Source: JAPLNB01 sp964451955 (GTDB taxonomy: Bacteria > Planctomycetota > Phycisphaerae > Tepidisphaerales > Tepidisphaeraceae). From it: DNA of 64,000 nt. The notes under the pieces are model-generated. The model saw nothing but the letters and a program-made list of their open reading frames with translations, ran no database searches and was not told the origin of the DNA. Shown in pieces: positions 43,924 through 54,021 of this stretch (position 1 is the stretch's first letter; every line of letters begins with the position of its first letter). Position numbers and translations under genes: made by a program. The stretch spans positions 21,407-85,406 of the forward strand of contig CAYVKG010000009.1 in NCBI GenBank assembly GCA_964451955.1, given 5' to 3'.

Positions 43924-46900
43924 AATACTCCTGCAACGGCTTGACGCCCCAGTCCGCCTGACGGATCGCCGCGATCGCCTTCACGGCCGCCAGGGCGCCC
44001 GTCACGGTCGTTATCATCGGAATCTTGTGCAGAACCGCCATCGCGCGAATCTTGCCCTCGTCCGTCTGCGGCCCCTTCTTCGTCGGCGTGTTGATGATCA
44101 GTTGCACCTTGCCGTTCTTGATGTAATCCTTGATGTTGGGCCGACCTTCACTCAGCTTGTTGATCTGCGCCGATACCACGCCGTGCTTCGACAACTCCGC
44201 GTGCGTCCCCGATGTCGCAATCAGCGTGAATCCCATCTCAACCAGCATTCTCGCCACCGGGACGATTAACGCCTGGTCCTGCTCGCGCACCGTGACAAAG
44301 ACGTTCCCTTCCCTCGGCAAGGTCGTGCCGGCGGCAAACTGGCCTTTGGCAAACGCCACAGCAAAACTCGCATCGATCCCCATGACCTCCCCGGTGCTGC
44401 GCATCTCGGGCCCCAGGATCACGTCAACCCCGGGAAACTTGCTGAACGGAAACACCACCTCCTTTACGCTCGTGTGTCCCGGATCGGGCAACTCCTGAAT
44501 CCCCAACTCGTCCAACGACTTCCCCACCATCACCTTCGCCGCGATCTTCGCCCATGGCACGCCCGTCGCCTTGCCCACAAACGGCACCGTCCGACTGGCC
44601 CGGGGGTTGACTTCAATAATGTAGACCTCTCCGTCCTTGATCGCGTACTGCACGTTCATCAGCCCACGCACCCGCAGCGACTTCGCCAGTTCGCGCGTCT
44701 GCCGCTTCACTTCATCCACGATCTTCTTCGGCAGCGAGTACGGGGGCAGCGCGCACGCCGAATCGCCGGAGTGAATCCCCGCCTCCTCAATGTGCTCCAT
44801 CACGCCGATGATCACCGCGCGGCCCGTCTCGCTTTTGCCCGCCGGGTCATAGTCCCCAATGCAGTCCACGTCCATCTCCGTGGCATGGTCCAGGAACTTG
44901 TCAATCAGGATCGGCGCGTCCGCGATCGTCGAAGCCTCCACCGCATGCGCCATGTAATAGTTCAGCTGGTCCTCGTCGCTGACGATCTCCATCGCCCGCC
45001 CGCCCAACACGAAACTCGGCCGCACCAGCACCGGGTAGCCGATCTGCCTGGCTATCTCCCTCGCCTGCTCAATCGACCTCGCAATCCCGTTGGCCGGCTG
45101 ACGCAAACCAAGCCGCTGCAATAACGCCCGAAACTGCTCTCGATCACCCGCCTCATCCAACGACTCCACCGTCGTCCCCAGAATCGGCACCCCCGCCTCT
45201 TTCAGCCCGCGGGCCAGGTTCAACGGCGTCTGACCGCCAAACTGCACGATCAGGCCCTTGACCAAACCACCCGGCTCCGAGAACGGCCGTCCATTCAGCC
45301 GCTCACAGAGGTTCAGAATGTCTTCATGCGTCAACGGCTCAAAAAACAGCAGATCGCTCGTGTCATAGTCCGTCGAAACCGTCTCCGGATTCGAGTTCAC
45401 CATCACCGACTCATACCCCAGTTCCTTCATCGCAAACGCCGCATGCACGCAGCAGTAGTCAAACTCAATCCCCTGCCCAATCCGATTCGGCCCCCCGCCG
45501 ACAATGATGACCTTCTGCTTCGGTGAAAGACGAATCTCATCCTCAACAACCAACTTGCCGTCCTGGCTGAAAGGAGTCTCGTAACTGGAGTAGTAATACG
45601 GTGTCGCAGCTTCAAATTCGGCCGCGCAAGTGTCCACAAGCTTGTAGACGGGCCAAACACCCGCCTTCTGTCGCAGCTTCCTGACCTCGGCAGGCTTAAT
45701 CTCCCAGGCATTGCCTAGTTGAACGTCGCTGTAGCCCCATTCCTTGGCCCGCTGCAGAACGTCCCGCCCCTGCCCCCCCAGCACCGCACCCTTGGCCAGA
45801 AGTAGTTGTGCTTCAAAATCCACCAACTGCTTCATCTGCGACAGAAACCACCGGTCAATTCTCGTCAGCTCATGAACCTGATCGACCGTCCACCCCATCT
45901 TCAGCGCATACCGGACGTAATAGATCCTCCCCTGCGATGGCACCGACAGCTTCCGCCGCAGCTTGCTCTCCTCGATCGGATAGACCGGGCTGCCGGATTC
46001 CTGTTCGTCGGCGTGGGCGCCGTCTCCAGGTTTCTTCACGACCCTTGCCGTCGTCCCCCGCTCGGTGTTCAGCCACTTGTCAAACTTGTCCAGACCAAAC
46101 CCGAATCGCTTCACCTCCATCGAACGGATGCCCTTCTGCAACGCCTCCTTGAACGTTCTCCCGATCGACATCGCCTCCCCAACGCTCTTCATCTGCGTCG
46201 TCAGCGTCTCTTCCGCGTCTGGGAATTTCTCAAACGTCCACCGCGGTATCTTCACGACGCAGTAGTCGATGCTCGGCTCAAAACAGGCACTGGTCCACAA
46301 CGACCGGTCTTTTTTGCTCGTAATGAAATTGGGCAATTCGTCCAGCGTGTATCCCACCGCCAGCTTCGCCGCGATCTTCGCGATCGGATACCCCGTCGCT
46401 TTCGACGCCAGCGCCGACGACCGTGATACGCGCGGGTTCATCTCCACCACGACCATCGCCCCGTCGGCCGGATTCACCGCGAACTGAATGTTCGACCCGC
46501 CCGTCTCCACCCCGACCGCCCGGATGATCGCGATCGCCGCGTCTCGCATCCGCTGATATTCCTTGTCCGACAGCGTCTGAATCGGCGCTACCGTGATCGA
46601 ATCCCCTGTGTGCACGCCCATCGGGTCCAGGTTCTCGATCGTGCAGATGATCACCACGTTGTCCTTCCGATCGCGCATCACCTCCAGTTCGTATTCCTTC
46701 CACCCGATCACGCTCTGCTCGATCAGCACTTCCGTCACCGGCGATGCATCCAGCCCGCGCTGAACGATCGCCTCAAATTCCTCCACGTTGTACGCAATGC
46801 CCCCCCCAGTTCCGCCCAGAGTGAACGCCGGCCGAATGATCAGCGGCAGCCCGATGTCCTCCATCACCCTCCGGGCATCCTCCATGTTGTGCACAACCCC

Positions 46901-47353
46901 GCTTCGCGGCACCTTCAGGCCGATCTTGATCATCAGGTCCTTGAAAACCTGCCGATCCTCCCCACGATAGATCGCCTCTCGATTCGCACCAATCATCTGC
47001 ACGCCGTACTTCGCGAACGTCCCGTTGTCATAGCACGCCACCGCCGTATTCAAACCCGTCTGCCCGCCCAGCGTCGGCAACACCGCATCGATCGGATGGC
47101 GACCCTTCGACTCCCGTTCAATAATCTTGCTTACCGTCTCCGGCGTGATCGGCTCAATGTACGTCGCATCGGCAAATTCCGGGTCCGTCATGATCGTCGC
47201 AGGGTTGCTGTTGATCAGCACCACCTGATACCCCTCTTCCTTCAACGCTCGGCACGCCTGAACACCGGAATAGTCAAACTCGCAGCCCTGGCCAATCACT
47301 ATCGGCCCAGAACCAATAATCAGAATCGTGTGGATATCGCTGCGTCGCGGCAT
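43910..47353 (-). CDS. carB: Carbamoyl-phosphate synthase large subunit
   Basis: A 1147-residue synthetase joining bicarbonate, ammonia (from CarA) and two ATP to carbamoyl phosphate for pyrimidine and arginine synthesis. Two ATP-grasp halves are visible: ILIIGSGPIVIGQGCEFDYSGVQAC at the N-terminus and VIIVGGGPNRIGQGIEFDYCCVHA at the start of the second half. Each is followed by RPAFTLGGTGGGI / RPSFVLGGRAMEI and NPRVSRSSALASKATG / NPRASRTVPFVGKATG. The C-terminal MGS allosteric domain contains FTLIATSGTHAEL. It is about 75 residues longer than E. coli CarB, with an extra charged segment around residues 430–470 (AHADEQESGSPVYPIEE). carA is not adjacent. Confidence 0.97.
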   Translation of the reverse strand: MPRRSDIHTILIIGSGPIVIGQGCEFDYSGVQACRALKEEGYQVVLINSNPATIMTDPEFADATYIEPITPETVSKIIERESKGRHPIDAVLPTLGGQTGLNTAVACYDNGTFAKYGVQMIGANREAIYRGEDRQVFKDLMIKIGLKVPRSGVVHNMEDARRVMEDIGLPLIIRPAFTLGGTGGGIAYNVEEFEAIVQRGLDASPVTEVLIEQSVIGWKEYELEVMRDRKDNVVIICTIENLDPMGVHTGDSITVAPIQTLSDKEYQRMRDAAIAIIRAVGVETGGSNIQFAVNPADGAMVVVEMNPRVSRSSALASKATGYPIAKIAAKLAVGYTLDELPNFITSKKDRSLWTSACFEPSIDYCVVKIPRWTFEKFPDAEETLTTQMKSVGEAMSIGRTFKEALQKGIRSMEVKRFGFGLDKFDKWLNTERGTTARVVKKPGDGAHADEQESGSPVYPIEESKLRRKLSVPSQGRIYYVRYALKMGWTVDQVHELTRIDRWFLSQMKQLVDFEAQLLLAKGAVLGGQGRDVLQRAKEWGYSDVQLGNAWEIKPAEVRKLRQKAGVWPVYKLVDTCAAEFEAATPYYYSSYETPFSQDGKLVVEDEIRLSPKQKVIIVGGGPNRIGQGIEFDYCCVHAAFAMKELGYESVMVNSNPETVSTDYDTSDLLFFEPLTHEDILNLCERLNGRPFSEPGGLVKGLIVQFGGQTPLNLARGLKEAGVPILGTTVESLDEAGDREQFRALLQRLGLRQPANGIARSIEQAREIARQIGYPVLVRPSFVLGGRAMEIVSDEDQLNYYMAHAVEASTIADAPILIDKFLDHATEMDVDCIGDYDPAGKSETGRAVIIGVMEHIEEAGIHSGDSACALPPYSLPKKIVDEVKRQTRELAKSLRVRGLMNVQYAIKDGEVYIIEVNPRASRTVPFVGKATGVPWAKIAAKVMVGKSLDELGIQELPDPGHTSVKEVVFPFSKFPGVDVILGPEMRSTGEVMGIDASFAVAFAKGQFAAGTTLPREGNVFVTVREQDQALIVPVARMLVEMGFTLIATSGTHAELSKHGVVSAQINKLSEGRPNIKDYIKNGKVQLIINTPTKKGPQTDEGKIRAMAVLHKIPMITTVTGALAAVKAIAAIRQADWGVKPLQEYFRAR

Positions 47354-47580
47354 CGAGTGCGTCTTTCAGTTCAAAATTGGAGGTAATGTACAGGCCCGCG
47401 CGCTCGTTGCCAACACAACTTCCATTATGCCCCCGTATCCGATCCGTCCGACTCCGCCACAAACATATCCTCATGACGCCGCCTCACTTACAGCACTTGC
47501 AAACAGCGACAATCCTATCGACGTGCAATCCCAGACTTGCCTCTTGTTCAAAATCTGCGAGATTGGGCATCGTGCGTAAC

Positions 47581-48354
47581 ATGCACCCATCCAACCTCCC
47601 GCCTGTCATCCTCCTCCACGGAATCTTCGGCTACGACCGCATCAAACTCGGCCCCGTCACGCTCAATTACTTCGCCGGAATCGCCAAAGCCATCGCCGCT
47701 CGCGGCCACGCAGTCCTCACGCCCCCAGTCCACCCCACCGCCTCCATCTGCCGACGAGCTCAACAAGCCAAAAACGCCATCCTCCCCTTCCTGGCCAGCC
47801 TCGGCCCCCGTACCCCTCGCGCCATCATCATCGCCCACTCCATGGGTGGTCTCGATGCCCGCTACATGATCGCCCACCTCGGCCTCGCCCAACACATCTC
47901 CACTCTCGTAACCATCGCCACGCCCCATCGCGGCAGCTCCCTGGCCGATTTCTGGGTCCACAACGCCCCGATGAAACGAATCGGCCTCCCACTGCTCGCT
48001 CAACTCGGCCTGGATGTCGATGCCGCCAACGACCTCACCATCGACGCGGCCAAACACTTCAATGATCAGACTCCCGACTCGCCCCAAGTCCGCTACTGCT
48101 CCATCTCCGCCGCCTGCCCCCCCAGCCGCGTCCCCCTACCCCTCCAATTGGGCTTCCGCATCGTCCGCCGTCACGAAGGGGACAACGACTCCATGGTCTC
48201 CATTGCCAGCGCCGTCTGGGGTAAACACCTCGGCACCTGGCCCGTCCACCACCTCCACGCCATCAATCGCAGATTCCCCGTCGACCGTCGCTCTCCCATC
48301 GGAGACATCTCGCCGATGTACCTGGACATTCTCGATCGACTTGACATCCGATAG
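47581..48354 (+). CDS. Lipase-like alpha/beta hydrolase
   Basis: A 257-residue alpha/beta hydrolase. Oxyanion-hole motif HGIFGYDRI at 13–21, nucleophile Ser87 in AHSMGG, and a distal acidic/His pair (EGDNDSMV…HHLHAIN) consistent with the catalytic triad. TPHRGSSLADFW is typical of PGAP1/LipA-like triacylglycerol lipases. No signal peptide is predicted, so a cytosolic esterase role is likely. ATG 47581 is preferred; GTG 47572 is an alternative three codons upstream. No ribosome binding site is clear. Confidence 0.82.
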   Translation: MHPSNLPPVILLHGIFGYDRIKLGPVTLNYFAGIAKAIAARGHAVLTPPVHPTASICRRAQQAKNAILPFLASLGPRTPRAIIIAHSMGGLDARYMIAHLGLAQHISTLVTIATPHRGSSLADFWVHNAPMKRIGLPLLAQLGLDVDAANDLTIDAAKHFNDQTPDSPQVRYCSISAACPPSRVPLPLQLGFRIVRRHEGDNDSMVSIASAVWGKHLGTWPVHHLHAINRRFPVDRRSPIGDISPMYLDILDRLDIR

Positions 48355-48387
48355 AATCATCGGGCCAGAAACCACGGCACAATCACC

Positions 48388-49302
48388 ATGAGCACCAACA
48401 CCCTCCGCCTCTCAATCCTCGCCAATGCTCTCACCGACAATCCCCGCGAAGCACCCCGCCTGGCTCGGGGCGCCGGCTTCTCGGGCCTGCTCTACGACGC
48501 TTACAGCCCCCAACTGGCCCTCCCCGATCTCAGCACCTCGGGTCTTCGCGATTTTCGGCACACGCTCGCCGCCCAAGACCAGCAATTGGTCGGCCTGCGC
48601 CTCGACATCGGCGCCAAGGGCATCTCCGCCAGTGCTGACGTCGATCGCGTGCTGGCCAGGATCGATCGCGCCATGCAGTCCGCCGCCGCCGTCCACTGCC
48701 GACTCCTCTGCATCGATCTGGGACCCCTCCCCGAACCACCCGCTCCCCCTCAAGCCAAACCCACCATCACCCAAGAGCAAGCAGGATCCATCATCCTTCC
48801 AGAATCGGCCCTCGCCGCAACACCCGCGCCTTCCGTGCCCTCGGCCCCCTTCGACGCCACTGCGGCATCACAGGTCGACGACGCCCTCATCGACCTCGGC
48901 AAACGCGCCGACCGCTACGGCGTCTCCGTCGCCTTCCGCAGCGAGCTCTCCAGCTTCGCCGCGATCCACCGCGCCATTATGGCCGCTGACTGCCCCTGGT
49001 TTTCCCTCGATCTCGACCCCGTCGCCCTCCTCCGCGATCACTGGAACCTCGATCAAGTTCTCTCACGGTTCGGGCCCCTCGTTCGTCATGTCCTCGCGCG
49101 TGACGCCGTCCTCGGCACAGACCGCCGCACCCGACCCGCCCCGGTCGGTCAAGGCACGACGAACTGGCCCGAGTTGCTCGCCGCTCTCGATCAATGCGAC
49201 TATGCGGAATGGATCACCATCGACCCCACAGAACTCGCCAATCGCTCCACAGCCGCCATGACCGGACTGCAGACACTCCGGCATGCGCGCCCTCATGCAT
49301 AG
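48388..49302 (+). CDS. Sugar phosphate isomerase/epimerase-like TIM barrel
   Basis: A 304-residue protein of the xylose-isomerase-like/AP-endonuclease-2 barrel family. Alternating strand-helix blocks (RLSILANALTDNP, GFSGLLYDAY, LVGLRLDIG, HCRLLCIDLG, YGVSVAFRSE, WFSLDLDPVALL, EWITIDP) fit a TIM barrel. A Pro/Ala-rich linker lies near 113–150. Metal ligands cannot be assigned with confidence. It may isomerise a sugar taken up by local transporters. It starts 33 bases after the hydrolase gene on the same strand. Confidence 0.7.
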   Translation: MSTNTLRLSILANALTDNPREAPRLARGAGFSGLLYDAYSPQLALPDLSTSGLRDFRHTLAAQDQQLVGLRLDIGAKGISASADVDRVLARIDRAMQSAAAVHCRLLCIDLGPLPEPPAPPQAKPTITQEQAGSIILPESALAATPAPSVPSAPFDATAASQVDDALIDLGKRADRYGVSVAFRSELSSFAAIHRAIMAADCPWFSLDLDPVALLRDHWNLDQVLSRFGPLVRHVLARDAVLGTDRRTRPAPVGQGTTNWPELLAALDQCDYAEWITIDPTELANRSTAAMTGLQTLRHARPHA

Positions 49303-49316
49303 CCCGCCGCCACTTG

Positions 49317-50051
49317 TCAGCCGCCTCTGGCCAACTCCCTCGCCACCGCCGCCAAGCGCTGATGCGCCAATTCACACCCGTAATCCACCCGAATCGCCCG
49401 GCGATATCCCTCCATCTTCAGAATCGGGTCCTCTTCTCCCTCCGCCGCGTTCAAAAACGGCGCATGCAGTCGCTCCCACATCGCCATCGCCTGAGCACTT
49501 GCCGCCTCACACCCCTTCCGGTCCCCTCGCGGAATCTCCCGCTCGCGCAGCAACAGACTGCCCATCGACAAGTCCCTCAGCAAACGCTCGGCCGTCTGCC
49601 CTTCGACACCTGGCGCCACCGCATCCGCCTCCGGCACTACCGCCACCACCCGGCCATCCGGTGTCGGGTAGGCCGCGCCCAAAAACACCTCCACATAAAG
49701 ACCATGCTCCGCCGCCAGTCGGCGCACCTCCAGCGCCGGCTCTATCGAGCCCCACCCCCCCACCAACAGCTGACCCATCGGATACCGCTCAACTACCCGC
49801 CAACCTTCGATTCGATCCTCCGCCCCCTCCGCAATCAGATCCAGACGCACCACCCCCTCCATACATCTCTGGCGCCTTTGCCGCCTTGCCTCCTGCAATG
49901 GCATATATAGCCGCGACAATGTGTCATAATCACGGCACTTCCACGCCCTCTCCTCCGCCATGGATAGTGTACGCTCCGCGGCAGCATATTCACCCCCGCT
50001 CAGCTGCCATTGCCCCTGCTCGCACACGTCCTGTAGATCCTCGGTCACCAT
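49317..50051 (-). CDS. Conserved hypothetical with TPR-like N-terminal helices
   Basis: A 244-residue cytosolic protein of unknown function. The N-terminal third has TPR-like helical pairs (GEYAAAERTLSMAEERAWK, YDTLSRLYMPLQEARRQ) and ends with GYRRAIRVDYGCELAHQRLA. A middle domain (LVGGWGSIEPALEVRRLAAEH…AAYPTPDGRVVAVVPE) looks alpha/beta. No signal peptide or membrane segment. The + strand gene upstream ends 15 bases away, so the two converge. Confidence 0.6.
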   Translation of the reverse strand: MVTEDLQDVCEQGQWQLSGGEYAAAERTLSMAEERAWKCRDYDTLSRLYMPLQEARRQRRQRCMEGVVRLDLIAEGAEDRIEGWRVVERYPMGQLLVGGWGSIEPALEVRRLAAEHGLYVEVFLGAAYPTPDGRVVAVVPEADAVAPGVEGQTAERLLRDLSMGSLLLREREIPRGDRKGCEAASAQAMAMWERLHAPFLNAAEGEEDPILKMEGYRRAIRVDYGCELAHQRLAAVARELARGG

Positions 50052-50114
50052 GCCCCCATTCTACTTGGAGCGACCGAAAACCACACCGGCCCAGTCCCTT
50101 CGTCGCCGGTTGCT

Positions 50115-50756
50115 TCATGCGCCGTTCTTCACCAGACCCCTCATCGCTTCGACCGCGGCCGCCCAGTGCCGCTGCATGTCGGCCGTCTCATACATCAGGA
50201 TGTCGCTCAGAAGCACGTAATCCCGCTGCTCCAGAGCACCCTTAATCGCCCGCAACTTCTCGGCAAATCCCGCGAGAATCGCCTCCAACGCCACGCCTTC
50301 CACGCAAATCGACCCGGGATCAAACCGCAACAGTTCCGCCGTCTTGGCGATCGAATCCCGCGCGTTCTGCCAACTCCGCAGACAACCGCCCAGCTTCTCC
50401 ATCGCCTTGCCCATCTGGTTCTGCTGCAACAACTCCGCCGCCTCATCTTTCAGCGGACCCGCCTCCTCAATCTGGGCCGTCACCTCGTCCAGCACCTGCA
50501 ACGCCAGCGTTCGCGGATCCGCCGTCTCAATGAACACGCTATGCCCATTCAACTCCGTCCGGCGAAACACGCTCAGTTCACCCGGTTCCGGCTCCTGGCC
50601 GTCAATCAACACCTGCACCACCAGCCGATTCGCCTTCTGCAAATGGGCCAGCACTTGCCCCACCGTGTTCAAGCCCAGCTCCTTCACGGCTAATGGCTCG
50701 CGATCCACCGTTACAGCCACGAAGCCTCCTTCCGTAAACGCCTCTATCATCGGCAT
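50115..50756 (-). CDS. Conserved hypothetical helical protein
   Basis: A 213-residue protein of unknown function. The N-terminal part is a small beta-rich domain (FVAVTVDREPLAVKELGLNTVGQVLAHLQ, LVVQVLIDGQEPEPGELSVFR) and the C-terminal ~130 residues are almost wholly helical (QVLDEVTAQIEEAGPLKDEAAELLQQNQ, AMEKLGGCLRSWQNARDSIAKTAELL, AIKGALEQRDYVLLSDILMYETADMQRHW). Start ATG 50756 has GGAGG eight bases upstream; ATG 50762 is too close to it. Not in an obvious operon with the gene downstream (63-base gap), but same strand. Confidence 0.6.
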   Translation of the reverse strand: MPMIEAFTEGGFVAVTVDREPLAVKELGLNTVGQVLAHLQKANRLVVQVLIDGQEPEPGELSVFRRTELNGHSVFIETADPRTLALQVLDEVTAQIEEAGPLKDEAAELLQQNQMGKAMEKLGGCLRSWQNARDSIAKTAELLRFDPGSICVEGVALEAILAGFAEKLRAIKGALEQRDYVLLSDILMYETADMQRHWAAAVEAMRGLVKNGA

Positions 50757-50902
50757 AATCATCACCTCCGCTTGATCGCGTCCGATAACTCCCCCCCCAC
50801 ACCACAATCGCCCGCTTGACGCAGCCACCCCCCTCCCTGAAACTCTGAATGCTGGGCGCTTGCCGCATGCCAGACTAACCGCCTCTCGTCGCCGGAGAAT
50901 TC

Positions 50903-52168
50903 ATGCCAAATCGACCGCTAAACCTGACCGCCCTGTTGCTCGCAACAGCCGCGATCTTGACCGGATGCAGCACCCCGTCAGACAACGCAACACAATGGTT
51001 CAAAGGCGCAACCCACGTCCATTCCCTCTGGAGCGATGGCGATGAATTCCCCGAAGTCGTCGCCGAATGGTATCGCCAACGCGGCTTCAACTTCCTCGCC
51101 ATGACCGAACACAACCGCATCGCCCAAGGCGAGCGATGGCGAGATCTCGACGAAGACTTCCGCCAGAACGTCGCCGACGGCATGACCACCGATCCCGACA
51201 AGCTCCCGCGCCGCCTGCAACAGCGATTGCAACCCGGTACCGGCATCCGGCAGGTCAAACTCAGCACCCTCGACGAAATCCGCCCTCACCTTGAGCAGCC
51301 GGGAAGATTCATCCTCATTGCCGCCGAAGAGATCACCGATGACTGCGGAAAGAAACCCGTTCACGTCAACGCCATCAACCTGGCTGCCGTCATCCCGCCC
51401 CAACACGGCGCAACGGTCGTCCAGACCATCAACAACAATCTTCTGGCCGTTCAACAACAGGCCGAATCGCTCCACCGCCCAGCCCTCGCCGTCGTCAACC
51501 ACCCCAATTGGAAATACGGCATCAACCCCGACGACTTGGCGCGAAGCAATGCCAGATTCGTCGAAGTCTACAGCGGCGATCCATCGGTCAACCACCTCGG
51601 TGATGATCGCCATCCCCCAGTCGAACGCCTCTGGGACATCGCCAACACCATCCGGCTCGCTTTCCTCAAACGCCCCCCGATCTGGGGCACTGCCGCCGAC
51701 GATGCCCATGAGTATGGCGACACCGGCATCCACCGCATGGCCCCAGGACGCGGCTGGATCATGGTCCGCGCAAAAACGCTCTCGCCCGAATCCCTCATCT
51801 CCGCCATGAACCGCGGCGATTTCTACTTCTCGAGCGGCGTCAACATCCGCAAGATCCGAGTCGGCCCGATCGGCGTCAAACTCGAAATCGAGCCCGACCA
51901 CAACGCCGTCTTCACCACCCAGTTCATCGGCACACTCTATGACCCAGACCGCGTCGCCAAGTTCGGCTACCCGGGTGCCATCAACCCCGCCCACATCGGC
52001 AAGATCCTCGCTACCGTCCACGGAACCCGGCCAACCTATAACTTCACCGAAAAAGAGCTCTACGTCCGCGCCGTCGTCACATCCAGCAAGCCCAAGAAAA
52101 ACCCGACCTACCCCGGTCAGCTCAAACAGGCCTGGACCCAGCCCCTCCCCTGCATTCCCCTCAATTGA
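50903..52168 (+). CDS. PHP-like metallo-domain lipoprotein
   Basis: A 421-residue predicted lipoprotein, lipobox LTGC with Cys22. The PHP fold shows GATHVHSLWSDG (His38, His40, Asp45), FLAMTEHN, FILIAAEEIT and AVVNHPNWKYG, which together form the expected metal-binding site of PHP phosphoesterases. The C-terminal half adds a beta-rich region (IRKIRVGPIGVKLEIEPD). Being lipid-anchored it probably faces the periplasm. Substrate unknown. No strong operon partner on the same strand. Confidence 0.82.
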   Translation: MPNRPLNLTALLLATAAILTGCSTPSDNATQWFKGATHVHSLWSDGDEFPEVVAEWYRQRGFNFLAMTEHNRIAQGERWRDLDEDFRQNVADGMTTDPDKLPRRLQQRLQPGTGIRQVKLSTLDEIRPHLEQPGRFILIAAEEITDDCGKKPVHVNAINLAAVIPPQHGATVVQTINNNLLAVQQQAESLHRPALAVVNHPNWKYGINPDDLARSNARFVEVYSGDPSVNHLGDDRHPPVERLWDIANTIRLAFLKRPPIWGTAADDAHEYGDTGIHRMAPGRGWIMVRAKTLSPESLISAMNRGDFYFSSGVNIRKIRVGPIGVKLEIEPDHNAVFTTQFIGTLYDPDRVAKFGYPGAINPAHIGKILATVHGTRPTYNFTEKELYVRAVVTSSKPKKNPTYPGQLKQAWTQPLPCIPLN

Positions 52169-52182
52169 CCTCTCGCGAAATG

Positions 52183-52986
52183 CTATTGCCCCGCGGGCAG
52201 ATAAATGCTGAAAGTCGTCCCCTTCCCCAATTCCGAAGTCACTTCGATCCGTCCCCTGTGATGTTCGATGATCTCCTTACAGATCGCCAAACCAAGCCCC
52301 GTCCCTTTCGCCTCTCCCTTCCGCGTCGTACCCTTCGTCGTGAAAAATGGTTCGAAAATCCGCGGCAAGTGCTTCTCCGCTATTCCCGGACCGCTGTCGA
52401 TCACCTGAAGCTTCACCTCGCCAGCCCCCTCAACTTGGCCCGCCTTGATTGTCAGTGCCCCCCCCTTGCCCAGCATCGCCTGACGAGCATTGATCATCAG
52501 GTTCAGCAAAACCTGCTCCAACTGCACCGCATCGCCATACACCATCAGGTCAGGCTGCACCTGCACCCGAAGCGCGATGCCGTCCTTCTTCGGATCACGC
52601 GCCATCACCAGCAACGTCTCATCCACCAGCTTCTGCACCGACACGCTGCCAAATACCGACTGCCCACGCGCCAAACCCAGCATCGACTGGCAAATCCGAC
52701 CCGCCTTGTCCGCGCTTTGAAATGACTTTGTCAACGCCTTGATTATCAATTCCATGTCCGGCGTCCCCCCCTGCGCACTCTGCAATGCATACTGGCAGTA
52801 ACTGACGATCGGCGTCAGCAGGTTGTTGAACTCGTGCGCGATCACCGCCGCAATGGTGCCAATCGTCGCCAAGCGCTGCGACTCCATCAGCTGCCCCTGC
52901 AACGCATCAAGCTGACGCTGCATCTCCCCGACCTGCTGCGTCAGCGCCTGTTCCAGTGCCTGCGGTGCCGATGGATTCTGGCTCAA
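52183..52986 (-). CDS. Soluble histidine kinase
   Basis: A 267-residue cytosolic kinase. A coiled-coil lead (QQVGEMQRQLDALQGQL) is followed by HisKA with His51 (AVIAHEFNNLLTP), then HATPase: LLNLMINARQAML N-box, DSGPGI, FEPFFTTKGTTRKGEAKGTGLGLAICKEII. No sensor, receiver or membrane segment, so it must be coupled to other proteins. It starts at TTG 52986, with GAGAGGA just upstream. No partner gene is adjacent. Confidence 0.88.
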   Translation of the reverse strand: MSQNPSAPQALEQALTQQVGEMQRQLDALQGQLMESQRLATIGTIAAVIAHEFNNLLTPIVSYCQYALQSAQGGTPDMELIIKALTKSFQSADKAGRICQSMLGLARGQSVFGSVSVQKLVDETLLVMARDPKKDGIALRVQVQPDLMVYGDAVQLEQVLLNLMINARQAMLGKGGALTIKAGQVEGAGEVKLQVIDSGPGIAEKHLPRIFEPFFTTKGTTRKGEAKGTGLGLAICKEIIEHHRGRIEVTSELGKGTTFSIYLPAGQ

Positions 52987-53118
52987 GAGTCCTCTCGCTC
53001 CGTTACGTCCTCGTCGTTTATCGGCACGAGCGACCGTTCACCTGCATATTGACACCCGAGGGCGAGAAAACCCCGCCCCCGGTGCCAATATCCACCACAT
53101 TATCGGACCCGCCAGCCC

Positions 53119-53862
53119 CTACGGCACCACCAGGTCAAACGTCACGCTCACATTCGCCCGAATCCCGATCTGACCCATCGGCATCGTCTCCCCACCCTCC
53201 CCGCCGCCCTCCCCATACTGAGCCGCATTCTGCGCAAATACGTTCGCCCGGTTCCACCCCCACGACGAGCCCGCCCCTATGTACCCGAAACTACCCTCGT
53301 GAATCTGCCGAGGCGACCCCACCTTGCATCCCAGTTCGCCCGCCAGCGCCACCGCCTTCTCCTTCGCCGCCTTGATCGCCATCGCCCTGGCCTCATCACG
53401 ATGCTTCCGCAGCTCCTTCGACCGGTACTCAAAACCCATCAGCCGGTTCGCCCCGTTCTTTAGACATGTATCCACCAGCTTTTCAAACTGCTTCACATCC
53501 TTCAATGTGATCGAGTACGCCCGCCTGGCATAGTACCCGTCAATCCCAAACGATGGCCGCGATCCGTCCTTGTATCGCACCTCAATCTCCAGATTCGCCG
53601 TCTGGATGTGTCTCTCCTCGATCTTCATCTCCTTGATCGCCACCAGCAACCGCTGCGCCGCCTGATCATTCGCCGCCTTCGCCCGGTCAAGCTGCGCGTC
53701 AAACGTCTCTATCCCAACACTCAGCGCCGCCTCGTCCGGCGCAACATACACCACCGCTTCGCCGCTCGTACCGATCGTCCGCGACTCCTCCTTCTCCGCC
53801 GCCCGGGCGATCGAAACCATGGCCAATACCGCCACCACGATCCACGTGCTGATCCATTTCAT
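53119..53862 (-). CDS. SIMPL-domain (DUF541) exported protein
   Basis: A 247-residue protein with a signal peptide (WIVVAVLAMVSIARAAE). The SIMPL/DUF541 fold is seen in TIGTSGEAVVYVAPDEAALSVGIETF, AAKEKAVALAGELGCKVGSPRQI, and the closing VSVTFDLVV. The C-terminal region has a Gly/Asn-rich loop (GSSWGWNRANVFAQNAAQYGEGGG). Family members are periplasmic or outer-membrane-linked and of unclear function. GGAG precedes the ATG by eight bases. Confidence 0.85.
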   Translation of the reverse strand: MKWISTWIVVAVLAMVSIARAAEKEESRTIGTSGEAVVYVAPDEAALSVGIETFDAQLDRAKAANDQAAQRLLVAIKEMKIEERHIQTANLEIEVRYKDGSRPSFGIDGYYARRAYSITLKDVKQFEKLVDTCLKNGANRLMGFEYRSKELRKHRDEARAMAIKAAKEKAVALAGELGCKVGSPRQIHEGSFGYIGAGSSWGWNRANVFAQNAAQYGEGGGEGGETMPMGQIGIRANVSVTFDLVVP

Positions 53863-53954
53863 GAAACATCTCCTTTAATTTCACAACTTCCTCGTTTGAA
53901 CCACCTCCGCATCCGAAGTTCCTCCCCCACCCCCATTCGTTACAGGTCCGTTAC

Positions 53955-53994
53955 AAAAACACAGAACACAGAGACGCTCCGCGCAGCCTCTGTG
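53955..53994 (-). terminator. Terminator after the glycosidase-like lipoprotein gene
   Basis: On the minus strand CACAGAG (53994–53988) pairs with CTCTGTG (53973–53967) around a 14-base loop; a T-rich run (53959–53955) follows. It lies 27 bases past the stop at 54022. Confidence 0.55.
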
Positions 53995-54021
53995 CCCTCC
54001 GTGCGCCCCCTGCCTGACGCT